64,000 bases of DNA. It comes from Zonotrichia leucophrys gambelii. Its lineage: Eukaryota; Chordata; Aves; Passeriformes; Passerellidae. The stretch covers positions 6,355,001-6,419,000 of the forward strand of contig NC_088186.1 in assembly GCF_028769735.1 (NCBI RefSeq), written 5' to 3'. Below are positions 63,801-64,000 of this stretch, piece by piece. The notes below the pieces were generated by a model, which worked only from the letters and a program-made list of their open reading frames with translations, made no database searches and was not told the DNA's origin. The stretch's first letter is position 1; every line of letters begins with the position of its first letter. A program made the position numbers and the translations under genes.

Positions 63801-63940
63801 TTTATTGGGACTTAACAGGTTGCAAACAGAAATTAATGTGAAGCAGCATCAGATCTCTGAGAATGAGAAGTTGCTGCAGTCGCTGCGGACGGAGATCAAG
63901 GTGTATGAGAAGCTGGAAGAAGCAAGAAGGAAGGGGACAG
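6840..63940 (+). CDS. CDK5RAP2: CDK5 regulatory subunit-associated protein 2 (CEP215/centrosomin), exons 1-32, 3' end missing
   Basis: CDK5RAP2 is a centrosomal coiled-coil scaffold. It binds and activates gamma-tubulin ring complexes through its N-terminal CM1 motif, is recruited to the pericentriolar material, and tracks microtubule plus ends through EB1. Loss in humans causes primary microcephaly (MCPH3). Here 32 exons add up to 4,909 coding nt (1,636 codons plus one base) with every phase compatible. CM1 lies at residues ~52-125, the coiled-coil rod at ~125-700, the SRLP EB1 motif at 978-981, and conserved coiled coils at ~1300-1370 and ~1450-1636. The start at 6840 gives MDSLPEED, matching the acidic human N terminus. 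The paralogue PDE4DIP (myomegalin) shares CM1, but the whole length, notably exons 23 and 26-30, fits CDK5RAP2 better. The last exons and CM2 lie beyond the window. Confidence 0.97.
7031..7092 (+). CDS. CDK5RAP2: CDK5RAP2 coding exon 2
   Basis: Sixty-two bases between CTTCCCCAG and GTAAGG encode residues 18-38 (SALQLPDISRGDPQPGPPGR then Q). This is a Pro/Gly-rich disordered N-terminal segment with no clear human counterpart in detail. It lies inside the CpG island, which probably explains its composition. Phases fit exons 1 and 3. Confidence 0.8.
7728..7795 (+). CDS. CDK5RAP2: CDK5RAP2 coding exon 3 (start of CM1)
   Basis: Encodes residues 39-61, ending in ARTMKDYEN, the first part of the CM1 (Cnn_1N) motif; the human equivalent reads ARNMKDFEN. 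The acceptor is a tandem TAGTAG, so splicing may include or skip one valine codon (start 7728 or 7731). The donor AAT|GTAAGC is good. Confidence 0.92.
7796..11104 (+). other. Intron 3 (3.3 kb)
   Basis: AT-rich intron with no exon, transposon or structured RNA that I can recognise. Open frames such as 8684-8968 lack plausible splice sites and protein-like composition. The 3' end carries a strong pyrimidine tract before CACAG. Confidence 0.7.
11105..11215 (+). CDS. CDK5RAP2: CDK5RAP2 coding exon 4 (CM1 core)
   Basis: Encodes residues 62-98, beginning QITDLKKENFNLKLRIYFLE, the most conserved stretch of the protein. F71 is the counterpart of human F75, the residue known to be required for gamma-tubulin complex binding. 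An unbroken CM1 core is strong evidence that the gene is functional. Phase 0 at both ends; donor ATT|GTAGGC. Confidence 0.97.
11989..12065 (+). CDS. CDK5RAP2: CDK5RAP2 coding exon 5
   Basis: Encodes residues 99-123 (NIELKVEIESLKRELREREK, then LLIKA), nearly identical to human and completing the CM1/Cnn_1N domain. The exon ends GCCTA|GTAAGC. An apparent TAG stop is split by the splice site and becomes TAT (Tyr) after joining exon 6. Confidence 0.95.
12810..12930 (+). CDS. CDK5RAP2: CDK5RAP2 coding exon 6
   Basis: Encodes residues 124-164 (YKAVESLAQGGDAEVQ and onward to INLLEE), aligning with human SKAVESLAEAGGSEIQ. It forms the start of the central coiled coil, rich in Glu, Lys and Met. The acceptor is TTCTCTCAG and the donor GAG|GTGAGT. 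Confidence 0.95.
12931..14375 (+). other. Intron 6 (1.4 kb)
   Basis: No recognisable element. Ordinary AT-rich intron sequence with a pyrimidine-containing acceptor TTTTAATTTCAG. Confidence 0.7.
14376..14527 (+). CDS. CDK5RAP2: CDK5RAP2 coding exon 7
   Basis: Encodes residues 165-214, starting NLKAAQEEVEKALAMTEKEK, matching human TAAQAELEKAFAGTETEK. It is coiled-coil rod, ends in phase 2 (GACAG|GTCAGA), and joins exon 8 to give EKDR as in human. Confidence 0.93.
15418..15580 (+). CDS. CDK5RAP2: CDK5RAP2 coding exon 8
   Basis: Encodes residues 215-269. LIEQLNLSLKSKEALIQHL is a near match to human LIEELKLSLKSKEALIQCL. The second half (SSDGNLPVEKIRELTIALRL) is less conserved. Coiled-coil rod; donor GAG|GTGAGG. 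Confidence 0.95.
15581..16884 (+). other. Intron 8 (1.3 kb)
   Basis: No transposon recognised. A pyrimidine run near 16150 and an open frame at 16216-16557 are present, but that frame has no matching splice sites or family resemblance, and I treat it as chance. Confidence 0.65.
16885..16938 (+). CDS. CDK5RAP2: CDK5RAP2 coding exon 9 (54 nt)
   Basis: A small in-phase exon encoding ALRIEFQNERNSFEKKIQ (270-287), matching human QMEHQKERNSFEERIQ. It contains nine consecutive A's in the Glu-Lys-Lys codons, a site prone to slippage and sequencing error. Both junctions are good (TTCTTACAG; CAG|GTAAGT). Confidence 0.93.
17337..17456 (+). CDS. CDK5RAP2: CDK5RAP2 coding exon 10
   Basis: Encodes residues 288-327; LKRDKTIQGLTVALKAKEKE matches human LKRDKAIQGLTMALKSKEKK. 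Coiled-coil rod, phase 0 at both ends, donor GAG|GTGAGG. Confidence 0.95.
18050..18142 (+). CDS. CDK5RAP2: CDK5RAP2 coding exon 11
   Basis: Encodes residues 328-358 (NEELASEIEELNASLAKARE and onward to VQKFK), equivalent to human ELNSEIEKLSAAFAKAREAL. Coiled-coil rod. Acceptor TATTTAAAG is ordinary; donor AAG|GTAAGA is strong. Confidence 0.94.
18143..19469 (+). other. Intron 11 (1.3 kb)
   Basis: Contains a short GT microsatellite near 18622-18638 and a CR1 3'-end fragment with an internal tandem duplication (separate entry). Otherwise plain. Confidence 0.7.
18960..19091 (+). mobile_element. CR1 3'-tail fragment with internal tandem duplication
   Basis: The CR1 terminal block (CTGGACTCCATC, AGGTCTTTTCCACCCTTAATTCT) occurs twice in direct repeat, at 18982-19026 and 19033-19078. 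The second copy continues into the usual end, TTCTGTGATTCCATGA. The arrangement looks like a local duplication of about 50 bases within one old copy. Confidence 0.85.
19470..19688 (+). CDS. CDK5RAP2: CDK5RAP2 coding exon 12
   Basis: Encodes residues 359-431 (GAADYQALLMEKETLLAELR, then NLSKDAENRRLQRIIRVTGQ). Human reads GSEDYETALSGKEALSAALR in the same place. The exon is noticeably more GC-rich than its flanks. The reading frame and exon 13 require it to end at ATTAAT|GTTATT, an unusually poor 5' splice site. Reading through would add ten residues before a TAG. Confidence 0.9.
19689..24999 (+). other. Intron 12 (5.3 kb, longest in the window)
   Basis: AT-rich with no transposon that I recognise. 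Poly(A)-signal-like motifs occur soon after the weak donor, for example near 19865. Open frames such as 24139-24484 show no family signal. The acceptor has a long T run before GTAG. Confidence 0.65.
25000..25170 (+). CDS. CDK5RAP2: CDK5RAP2 coding exon 13
   Basis: Encodes residues 432-488: DLRNQLEKLHGEMTEKEKAV and onward to HKDLLLE, aligning with human DLRNEVEKLRNEVNEREKAM. HYNILLSESNQKL matches human RYKSLLSESNKKL. Coiled-coil rod, phase 0. Confidence 0.96.
25895..26068 (+). CDS. CDK5RAP2: CDK5RAP2 coding exon 14
   Basis: Encodes residues 489-546 (RLDGTVKEKDAELQELQNKC onward). EELELKNEGLVKEKCAAQ matches human EDLELRSEGLITEKCSSQ. Coiled-coil rod, phase 0, donor GAG|GTGAGT. Confidence 0.94.
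26632..26883. repeat. Local duplication, copy 1
   Basis: Starts AGGTACTGTTAAATTTTTG and ends at CTCAAGGAAG. It is about 96% identical to 29351-29586 apart from a 15-base segment present only here (26851-26865). It contains a pyrimidine tract plus TTGTTTGCAG that looks like a splice acceptor. It resembles no repeat family I know, so it may be a duplicated piece of intron or two copies of an unrecognised dispersed repeat. Confidence 0.9.
29351..29586. repeat. Local duplication, copy 2
   Basis: Direct-orientation partner of 26632-26883, with about eight or nine substitutions and a few small indels over about 235 bases. The low divergence suggests a recent event relative to the CR1 copies nearby. 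Confidence 0.9.
30565..30662 (+). CDS. CDK5RAP2: CDK5RAP2 coding exon 15
   Basis: Encodes residues 547-578 (ENKEAEYERLILALRKEQNI onward to FKESD), matching human SSDYEELIQVLKKEQDIYTH. Ends in phase 2 (GATAG|GTAAGT). Confidence 0.96.
30663..33988 (+). other. Intron 15 (3.3 kb)
   Basis: Contains a well-preserved CR1 3' fragment (31842-32339). The rest is AT-rich with no other recognisable element. Confidence 0.7.
31842..32339 (+). mobile_element. CR1 LINE fragment, 3' part (~0.5 kb)
   Basis: All CR1 3' landmarks are in order: TGTCCAGTTCTGGGCCCCTC, AGCCTGGAGAAAAGGAGACT, GGTATTAGGAAAAGGTTTTT, GGCTGCCCAGGGAGGTGGTG, GGTTGGACTCGATGATCTTG and a terminal repeat of TTCTGTGATTTTGTGA. This is the best-preserved CR1 in the window and is 5'-truncated. 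Frames across it are remnants, not host genes. Confidence 0.95.
33989..34119 (+). CDS. CDK5RAP2: CDK5RAP2 coding exon 16
   Basis: With the split serine it encodes SINSLQVELNNIFMLRKQLE and onward to IKDIKNHK (579-622). Human reads SINNLQAELNKIFALRKQLE. Strong acceptor TTTTTTCCCCAG; the donor AAAG|GTTTGT is weaker than usual. Ends in phase 1. Confidence 0.95.
34120..35713 (+). other. Intron 16 (1.6 kb)
   Basis: No transposon recognised. A 15-base tandem duplication (CCACAGAAAATACAG then CCACAGAAAATGCAG) lies at about 35479-35508. Confidence 0.65.
35714..35829 (+). CDS. CDK5RAP2: CDK5RAP2 coding exon 17
   Basis: Encodes residues 623-661: DETLSFCGDQTSYMSICLGE and onward to SLEELKKK. Human reads ESFSLYSDQTSYLSICLEEN. 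The exon ends in eight A's plus G before GTATTG. Confidence 0.94.
35830..37271 (+). other. Intron 17 (1.4 kb)
   Basis: Nothing recognisable. Open frames on either strand (for example 36368-36679 minus) show no splice or family support. Confidence 0.65.
37272..37400 (+). CDS. CDK5RAP2: CDK5RAP2 coding exon 18
   Basis: Encodes residues 662-704, beginning VADLLLMVKELQSINQELK, matching human VSDLIQLVKELYTDNQHLK. The second half (ARQSGCCTKDSQGKEALEIL) is not conserved. Marks the end of the well-conserved rod. Phase 0. Confidence 0.92.
40193..40315. repeat. AT-rich palindromic microsatellite
   Basis: Alternating TATATATG/CATATATA units form self-complementary stretches, for example AATATACATATATATGTATA. 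The block can fold into hairpins or cruciforms and is likely to vary in length. Confidence 0.9.
40505..40690 (+). mobile_element. CR1-like LINE fragment, truncated at both ends
   Basis: Matches the segment of songbird CR1 that runs GATGCTCCAAGGGCTGGAGC, GGCTGGGACACCTGGGGGTG, ACAAGAGAAGGCTCCAGGGA, GGACAGGACACAGGGAATGG. It breaks off in GGCTCCCACTGG with no 3' tail. The limits are approximate. Confidence 0.75.
41385..41480 (+). CDS. CDK5RAP2: CDK5RAP2 coding exon 19
   Basis: In-phase 96-nt exon encoding CLETPEKPVMQPEDGDNDKK and onward to CCERVSQ (705-736). Poorly conserved acidic linker; support comes from a good acceptor (TTTGTGTAG), a consensus donor (CAG|GTAGGA) and phase agreement with both neighbours. 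Confidence 0.8.
42035..42082 (+). CDS. CDK5RAP2: CDK5RAP2 coding exon 20 (48 nt)
   Basis: A 16-codon in-phase exon, VCLQVSLDFPCEVDKQ (737-752), between a good acceptor (TTTACCAG) and a perfect donor (CAG|GTAAGT). No human counterpart is evident. Because exons 19 and 21 are also phase-compatible with each other, it could be skipped without frameshift. Confidence 0.7.
42695..42879 (+). CDS. CDK5RAP2: CDK5RAP2 coding exon 21
   Basis: Encodes residues 753-813 (ITPSGYSESFCKDRHYRSPI onward). EENLLTSPLRENRTSVLES matches human INLLAPLFNEKATLLLES, which anchors the linker. Ends in phase 2 at TCTAC|GTGAGT. Confidence 0.88.
42880..44933 (+). other. Intron 21 (2.1 kb)
   Basis: Holds a small CR1 tail near 44560-44625 and a short GT run near 43549-43562. 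The rest is unremarkable. Confidence 0.65.
44560..44625 (+). mobile_element. CR1 3'-end relic
   Basis: The block TTTGATGGTCCTTGTGGGTT, CTTTCCAACTTGGGC and TATGATTATATGGTC is a diverged CR1 terminal segment. Only the last ~65 bases of the element are recognisable. Confidence 0.65.
44934..45396 (+). CDS. CDK5RAP2: CDK5RAP2 coding exon 22
   Basis: A large exon encoding residues 814-968: RQEQMKIVNELLDHLNTTEE, a charged helix (KDLRQMIIQLRAQLKHFKQV), then VELKDAAMQTMTLESNVMRF. The last parallels human VGLKDASVQTVATEGDLLRF, and NAEAEHQQENVY parallels human TALSAEHRPENLH. The acceptor is a TAGCAG tandem, so one arginine codon may be optional (start 44934 or 44937). Ends in phase 0 at GAA|GTAAGT. Confidence 0.93.
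45397..48058 (+). other. Intron 22 (2.7 kb)
   Basis: Contains one CR1 fragment (46315-46602) and a run of A near 47605. I searched it for a mammal-like coiled-coil exon and found none. Confidence 0.65.
46315..46602 (+). mobile_element. CR1 LINE fragment, 3' part
   Basis: Landmarks: GGGGGAATGGCCTGAAGGTG, GGATATTAGGAAAAAATTC, GTGCCCAGAGCAGCTGTGGC, then TCCCTTCCAACCCAAACCAT and TCCATGATTTTCTGATTC at the tail. It is the same subfamily as the copy at 60352-60600, with which it shares a long near-identical stretch. 5'-truncated, non-coding. Confidence 0.9.
48059..48323 (+). CDS. CDK5RAP2: CDK5RAP2 coding exon 23 (EB1-binding motif)
   Basis: Encodes residues 969-1056. It starts ADSASLPKKSRLPVLVRSCR, corresponding to human AKKSRLPILIKPSR. 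SRLP at 978-981 is the SxIP-like motif that in human (L938/P939) binds EB1 for plus-end tracking; basic residues flank it as in other EB1 ligands. The rest is a low-complexity, Pro/Ala/Gln-rich tail with no human match. Ends in phase 1 at AGAG|GTAAAA. Confidence 0.93.
48324..49750 (+). other. Intron 23 (1.4 kb)
   Basis: Contains a long near-perfect hairpin 51 bases after the donor (separate entry). No transposon or extra exon is recognised. Confidence 0.65.
48375..48465. other. ~91-nt near-perfect hairpin (inverted repeat)
   Basis: The arm ending ATCTGCATTTACTTTCT at 48416 is followed by an 8-base loop (CTTACAGC) and its complement starting AGAAAGTAAATGCAGAT at 48425. Pairing extends about 41 bases with about four mismatches and a two-base bulge; the mismatches near the outer end could be G-U pairs in RNA. 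It could be a pre-miRNA-like hairpin, a tiny palindromic transposon (MITE), or an inverted duplication. I recognise no known miRNA. Confidence 0.75.
49692..49760 (+). repeat. 34-bp tandem duplication across the exon 24 acceptor
   Basis: TTTCTCTTTTACCTTTCC occurs at 49692-49709 and again at 49726-49743. The following TGTTGTCTCCATT in unit 1 corresponds to AGTTGTCTCATT in unit 2, which contains the exon 24 splice site. The duplication therefore includes the pyrimidine tract and the first exon bases; unit 1 lacks the AG. Confidence 0.85.
49751..49867 (+). CDS. CDK5RAP2: CDK5RAP2 coding exon 24
   Basis: Encodes residues 1057-1095 (VVSLPKLDDTETQVEFHDVD and onward to DKNQQNYQ), an acidic linker with no clear human equivalent. 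The acceptor has a very strong pyrimidine tract (CTTTCCTCTCCAG), the donor is CAAG|GTACAG, and the 1-1 phases mean it could be skipped in frame. Confidence 0.8.
49868..52002 (+). other. Intron 24 (2.1 kb)
   Basis: Begins with a poly(A) run near 49892 and contains a reverse CR1 fragment (50825-50980). No exon is recognised. Confidence 0.65.
50825..50980 (-). mobile_element. CR1 LINE fragment, 3' end, reverse orientation
   Basis: Reverse complement of the CR1 tail: AATGGTTTGGGTTGGAAGGG, CATGGCAGGGACACCTCCCA, CCAGCTGCTCCAAGCCCAAC, CTTGAACATCCCAGGGATG, GCTTCTCTGGGCAG. 5'-truncated. It belongs to the same subfamily as the copies at 46315 and 60352. Confidence 0.9.
52003..52603 (+). CDS. CDK5RAP2: CDK5RAP2 coding exon 25 (601 nt, largest)
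   Basis: Encodes residues 1096-1295. The first third (EMQNHHSISSGNIQSSLKEV onward) is a variable acidic/Ser-rich linker. The centre, IEELKQRVKNMQSELEKYKM then FLLQL, aligns with human EYLKQKIHDLETELEGYQNF, a conserved coiled coil. Later, AAQNLKELLLANEAEADKEQ parallels human VLENLKQQLEEQEYKLQKEQ. It ends in phase 2 with SPS then AA|GTGAGT. A 144-codon open frame on the opposite strand is a shadow of this exon. Confidence 0.95.
52604..54488 (+). other. Intron 25 (1.9 kb)
   Basis: AT-rich, with a short A run near 54128. The open frames at 52699-52990 are Ser-rich with no suitable splice sites. No transposon recognised. Confidence 0.65.
54489..54721 (+). CDS. CDK5RAP2: CDK5RAP2 coding exon 26
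   Basis: Encodes residues 1296-1373 and is among the most conserved exons: YDSLVHSQVRELSFQCQQIK (human YDSLVQSQARELSLQRQQIK) and AFEELLQASDVDYDLAEGF (human AFEELLQASDVDYCVAEGF). GC-rich relative to its flanks. This block also occurs in PDE4DIP, so it marks the family. Ends in phase 1 at CTACG|GTGAGC. Confidence 0.97.
54881..55480 (-). mobile_element. CR1 LINE fragment, interrupted by a solo LTR
   Basis: The left part (AGAATCACAGAATTGGAAGA, GACCTCTGGAGATCAT) and the right part (ATCATCCAGTCCAAGTCTGT, then GACTCCACACCTGTTCCACC) read as one reverse-oriented CR1 3' region once the 376-bp LTR and one copy of its 6-bp target duplication are removed. The CR1 therefore predates the LTR. The right limit is approximate. 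Confidence 0.85.
54918..55293 (-). mobile_element. Solo LTR of an avian endogenous retrovirus (ERVK/class II-like)
   Basis: A 376-bp segment bounded by TG at 54918 and CA at 55293, flanked by perfect 6-bp direct repeats ATCATC (54912-54917 and 55294-55299). A 6-bp target duplication is typical of class II (betaretrovirus-like) elements. Read on the minus strand it has a CCAAT box (near 55135) and later an AATAAA (54991-54996), the order expected in an LTR, so I assign minus. There is no internal region and no viral gene; recombination between two LTRs has removed it. The sequence resembles a family I know from passerine genomes. Confidence 0.88.
55690..55757 (+). mobile_element. CR1 3'-end relic
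   Basis: GATCTCAATGATCTGAGATG, TCTTCTCCAACCTAAATTAT and TCCATGATTTTC form a diverged CR1 terminal segment in forward orientation. Confidence 0.65.
57208..57256 (+). CDS. CDK5RAP2: CDK5RAP2 coding exon 27 (49 nt)
   Basis: With the split glycine it encodes GESIGTEVTILYELAQR (1374-1389). Human has GKSVGVEMNTQNELMER at this point, so position and pattern agree. Good sites on both sides (TTTGCAG; AAAG|GTAAGA). Phase 1 in, phase 2 out, so skipping would shift the frame. Confidence 0.9.
57257..57995 (+). other. Intron 27 (0.7 kb)
   Basis: Nothing recognised. A minus-strand open frame covering most of it (57369-57893) lacks family resemblance or splice support and is treated as chance. Confidence 0.65.
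57996..58180 (+). CDS. CDK5RAP2: CDK5RAP2 coding exon 28
   Basis: Encodes residues 1390-1451. NATMYQHLQDESPVPSALHS matches human NLTYQHLLPESPEPSASHAL and SDFDLSEKS matches human SDYETSEKS. It is a Ser/Pro-rich disordered segment with several SP pairs that could be proline-directed phosphosites. Acceptor GGCACAAAAG has a weak pyrimidine tract. Ends in phase 1 at CCAG|GTAATG. Confidence 0.93.
58181..59325 (+). other. Intron 28 (1.1 kb) with a candidate cassette exon
   Basis: Apart from a possible alternative exon at 58657-58830 (separate entry), nothing is recognised. No transposon was seen. Confidence 0.6.
58657..58830 (+). CDS. Possible alternative cassette exon of CDK5RAP2
   Basis: The frame is open from 58617 to 58886. 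An AG at 58655-58656 followed by CTGAGCTGG enters in phase 1, and a donor at 58830 (GGAAAAG|GTACAG) or 58746 (CTGACAG|GTAGAA) leaves in phase 1, exactly what exons 28 and 29 need. The 58-codon version would start AELAHPVQGEILQSKPGVCD. Against it: the acceptor has a poor pyrimidine tract and the human protein has no insertion here. It may be a real bird-specific exon, a dead exon or chance. Confidence 0.25.
59326..59451 (+). CDS. CDK5RAP2: CDK5RAP2 coding exon 29
   Basis: Encodes residues 1452-1493, ELLMEHLQEIRILRQRLEYS onward, almost identical to human DLLMEHIQEIRTLRKRLEES. TNERLRKQLERQ is likewise conserved. A coiled-coil block shared with PDE4DIP. Ends in phase 1 at CAAG|GTAAGA. Confidence 0.97.
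59452..63033 (+). other. Intron 29 (3.6 kb)
   Basis: Contains a CR1 fragment (60352-60600). A 150-codon open frame at 61060-61512 has no family resemblance and is within chance expectation for a window of this size. Otherwise plain. Confidence 0.65.
60352..60600 (+). mobile_element. CR1 LINE fragment, 3' part
   Basis: GGTGCCCAGAGCAGCTGTGG, CCCTGGATCCCTGGCAGTGC, CCAAGGCCAGGCTGGAGCAC and the tail GCCTTCCAACCCAAACCATT define it. Very close to the copy at 46315-46602. 5'-truncated and lacking most of the terminal ATTCT repeat. Confidence 0.9.
63034..63150 (+). CDS. CDK5RAP2: CDK5RAP2 coding exon 30
   Basis: Encodes residues 1494-1532: SANIFIHGSEQHNSLTSEIH then FLRKQNQVLNAMLAKGSR. Human reads STSIFASGSELHSSLTSEIH and FLRKQNQALNAMLIKGSR. 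Phase 1 at both ends. The donor is GAG|GTAAAA. Confidence 0.97.
63416..63605 (+). CDS. CDK5RAP2: CDK5RAP2 coding exon 31
   Basis: Encodes residues 1533-1595: DKQKENEKLRESLSKKDAVI onward to SSRNELNR. DKQKENDKLRESLSRK is the human counterpart, and the middle (HECMKKENEKLQKQICQKED) is a Lys/Glu-rich coiled coil. Ends in phase 2 at AACAG|GTATTG. Confidence 0.96.
63819..63940 (+). CDS. CDK5RAP2: CDK5RAP2 coding exon 32 (last in the window)
   Basis: Encodes residues 1596-1636: LQTEINVKQHQISENEKLLQ then SLRTEIKVYEKLEEARRKGT. Human has QNDKLLQSLRVELKAYEKLD. The GACAG|GTACAA donor leaves phase 1. The remaining exons, about 240 residues by comparison with human and including CM2, lie to the right of the window. 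Confidence 0.93.
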
Positions 63941-64000
63941 GTACAAATGCACAGTTGGCTCTTTGTGCCCTTTGCCCTTGCACCTCCTCCCTCTGAACAT

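Noticed and set aside
6840..63940. Assignment to PDE4DIP (myomegalin) instead of CDK5RAP2
   Set aside because: CM1 and the exon 26 and 29 blocks are shared by both paralogues, but the SRLP region, exon 28 (YQHL...SDFDLSEKS) and the exon 12-17 rod match my recollection of CDK5RAP2 more closely.
1..64000. CRISPR arrays, tRNA or rRNA genes, operons, bacterial-type systems
   Set aside because: No regularly spaced repeats, cloverleaf genes or rRNA were seen; splice structure and CR1 content show a vertebrate nuclear genome.

Overview
The window is vertebrate nuclear DNA, most likely from a bird and probably a songbird. It has long AT-rich introns with GT/AG junctions, many fragments of CR1-type LINE (the dominant avian retrotransposon), and a solo LTR that resembles an ERVK-like family I know from passerines. 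No bacterial, organellar or tandem RNA genes are visible.

One gene fills almost everything from about 6.6 kb to the right edge: CDK5RAP2 (centrosomin/CEP215), on the + strand. I traced 32 coding exons from the ATG at 6840 to 63940. Their phases join without a break into about 1,636 codons. The human protein is about 1,893 residues long, so roughly the N-terminal 85% is here and the C-terminal CM2 region lies beyond the window. The recognisable blocks are the CM1 gamma-tubulin-complex-binding motif (exons 3-5), a long coiled-coil rod (exons 6-18), a fast-evolving linker (exons 19-25) with an EB1-binding SxLP motif in exon 23, and conserved late coiled coils (exons 26 and 29-32).

Region by region: 1-6.2 kb is intergenic, with two CR1 copies, short tandem repeats and a cluster of poly(A) signals near 2.68 kb that might end a neighbouring gene. 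From 6.2 to 7.2 kb there is a CpG-rich, TATA-less promoter with three ATGGCG motifs and upstream start codons. From 7.2 to 64 kb lie the exons and introns. Intron contents of note are CR1 fragments, a 376-bp solo LTR that split an older CR1 in intron 26, a ~96%-identical local duplication of about 240 bp in intron 14, an AT palindrome in intron 18, and a ~91-nt near-perfect hairpin in intron 23.

I found no novel multi-gene system. The second-look items are splicing peculiarities (a very weak donor after exon 12, two NAGNAG acceptors, a possible cassette exon in intron 28, a tandem duplication spanning the exon 24 acceptor), the intron 23 hairpin, the nested retroelement, and an apparent absence of a coiled-coil segment that mammals carry after the EB1 motif. 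Comparisons with the human protein are from memory and exon limits come from reading frame and splice consensus, without transcripts.
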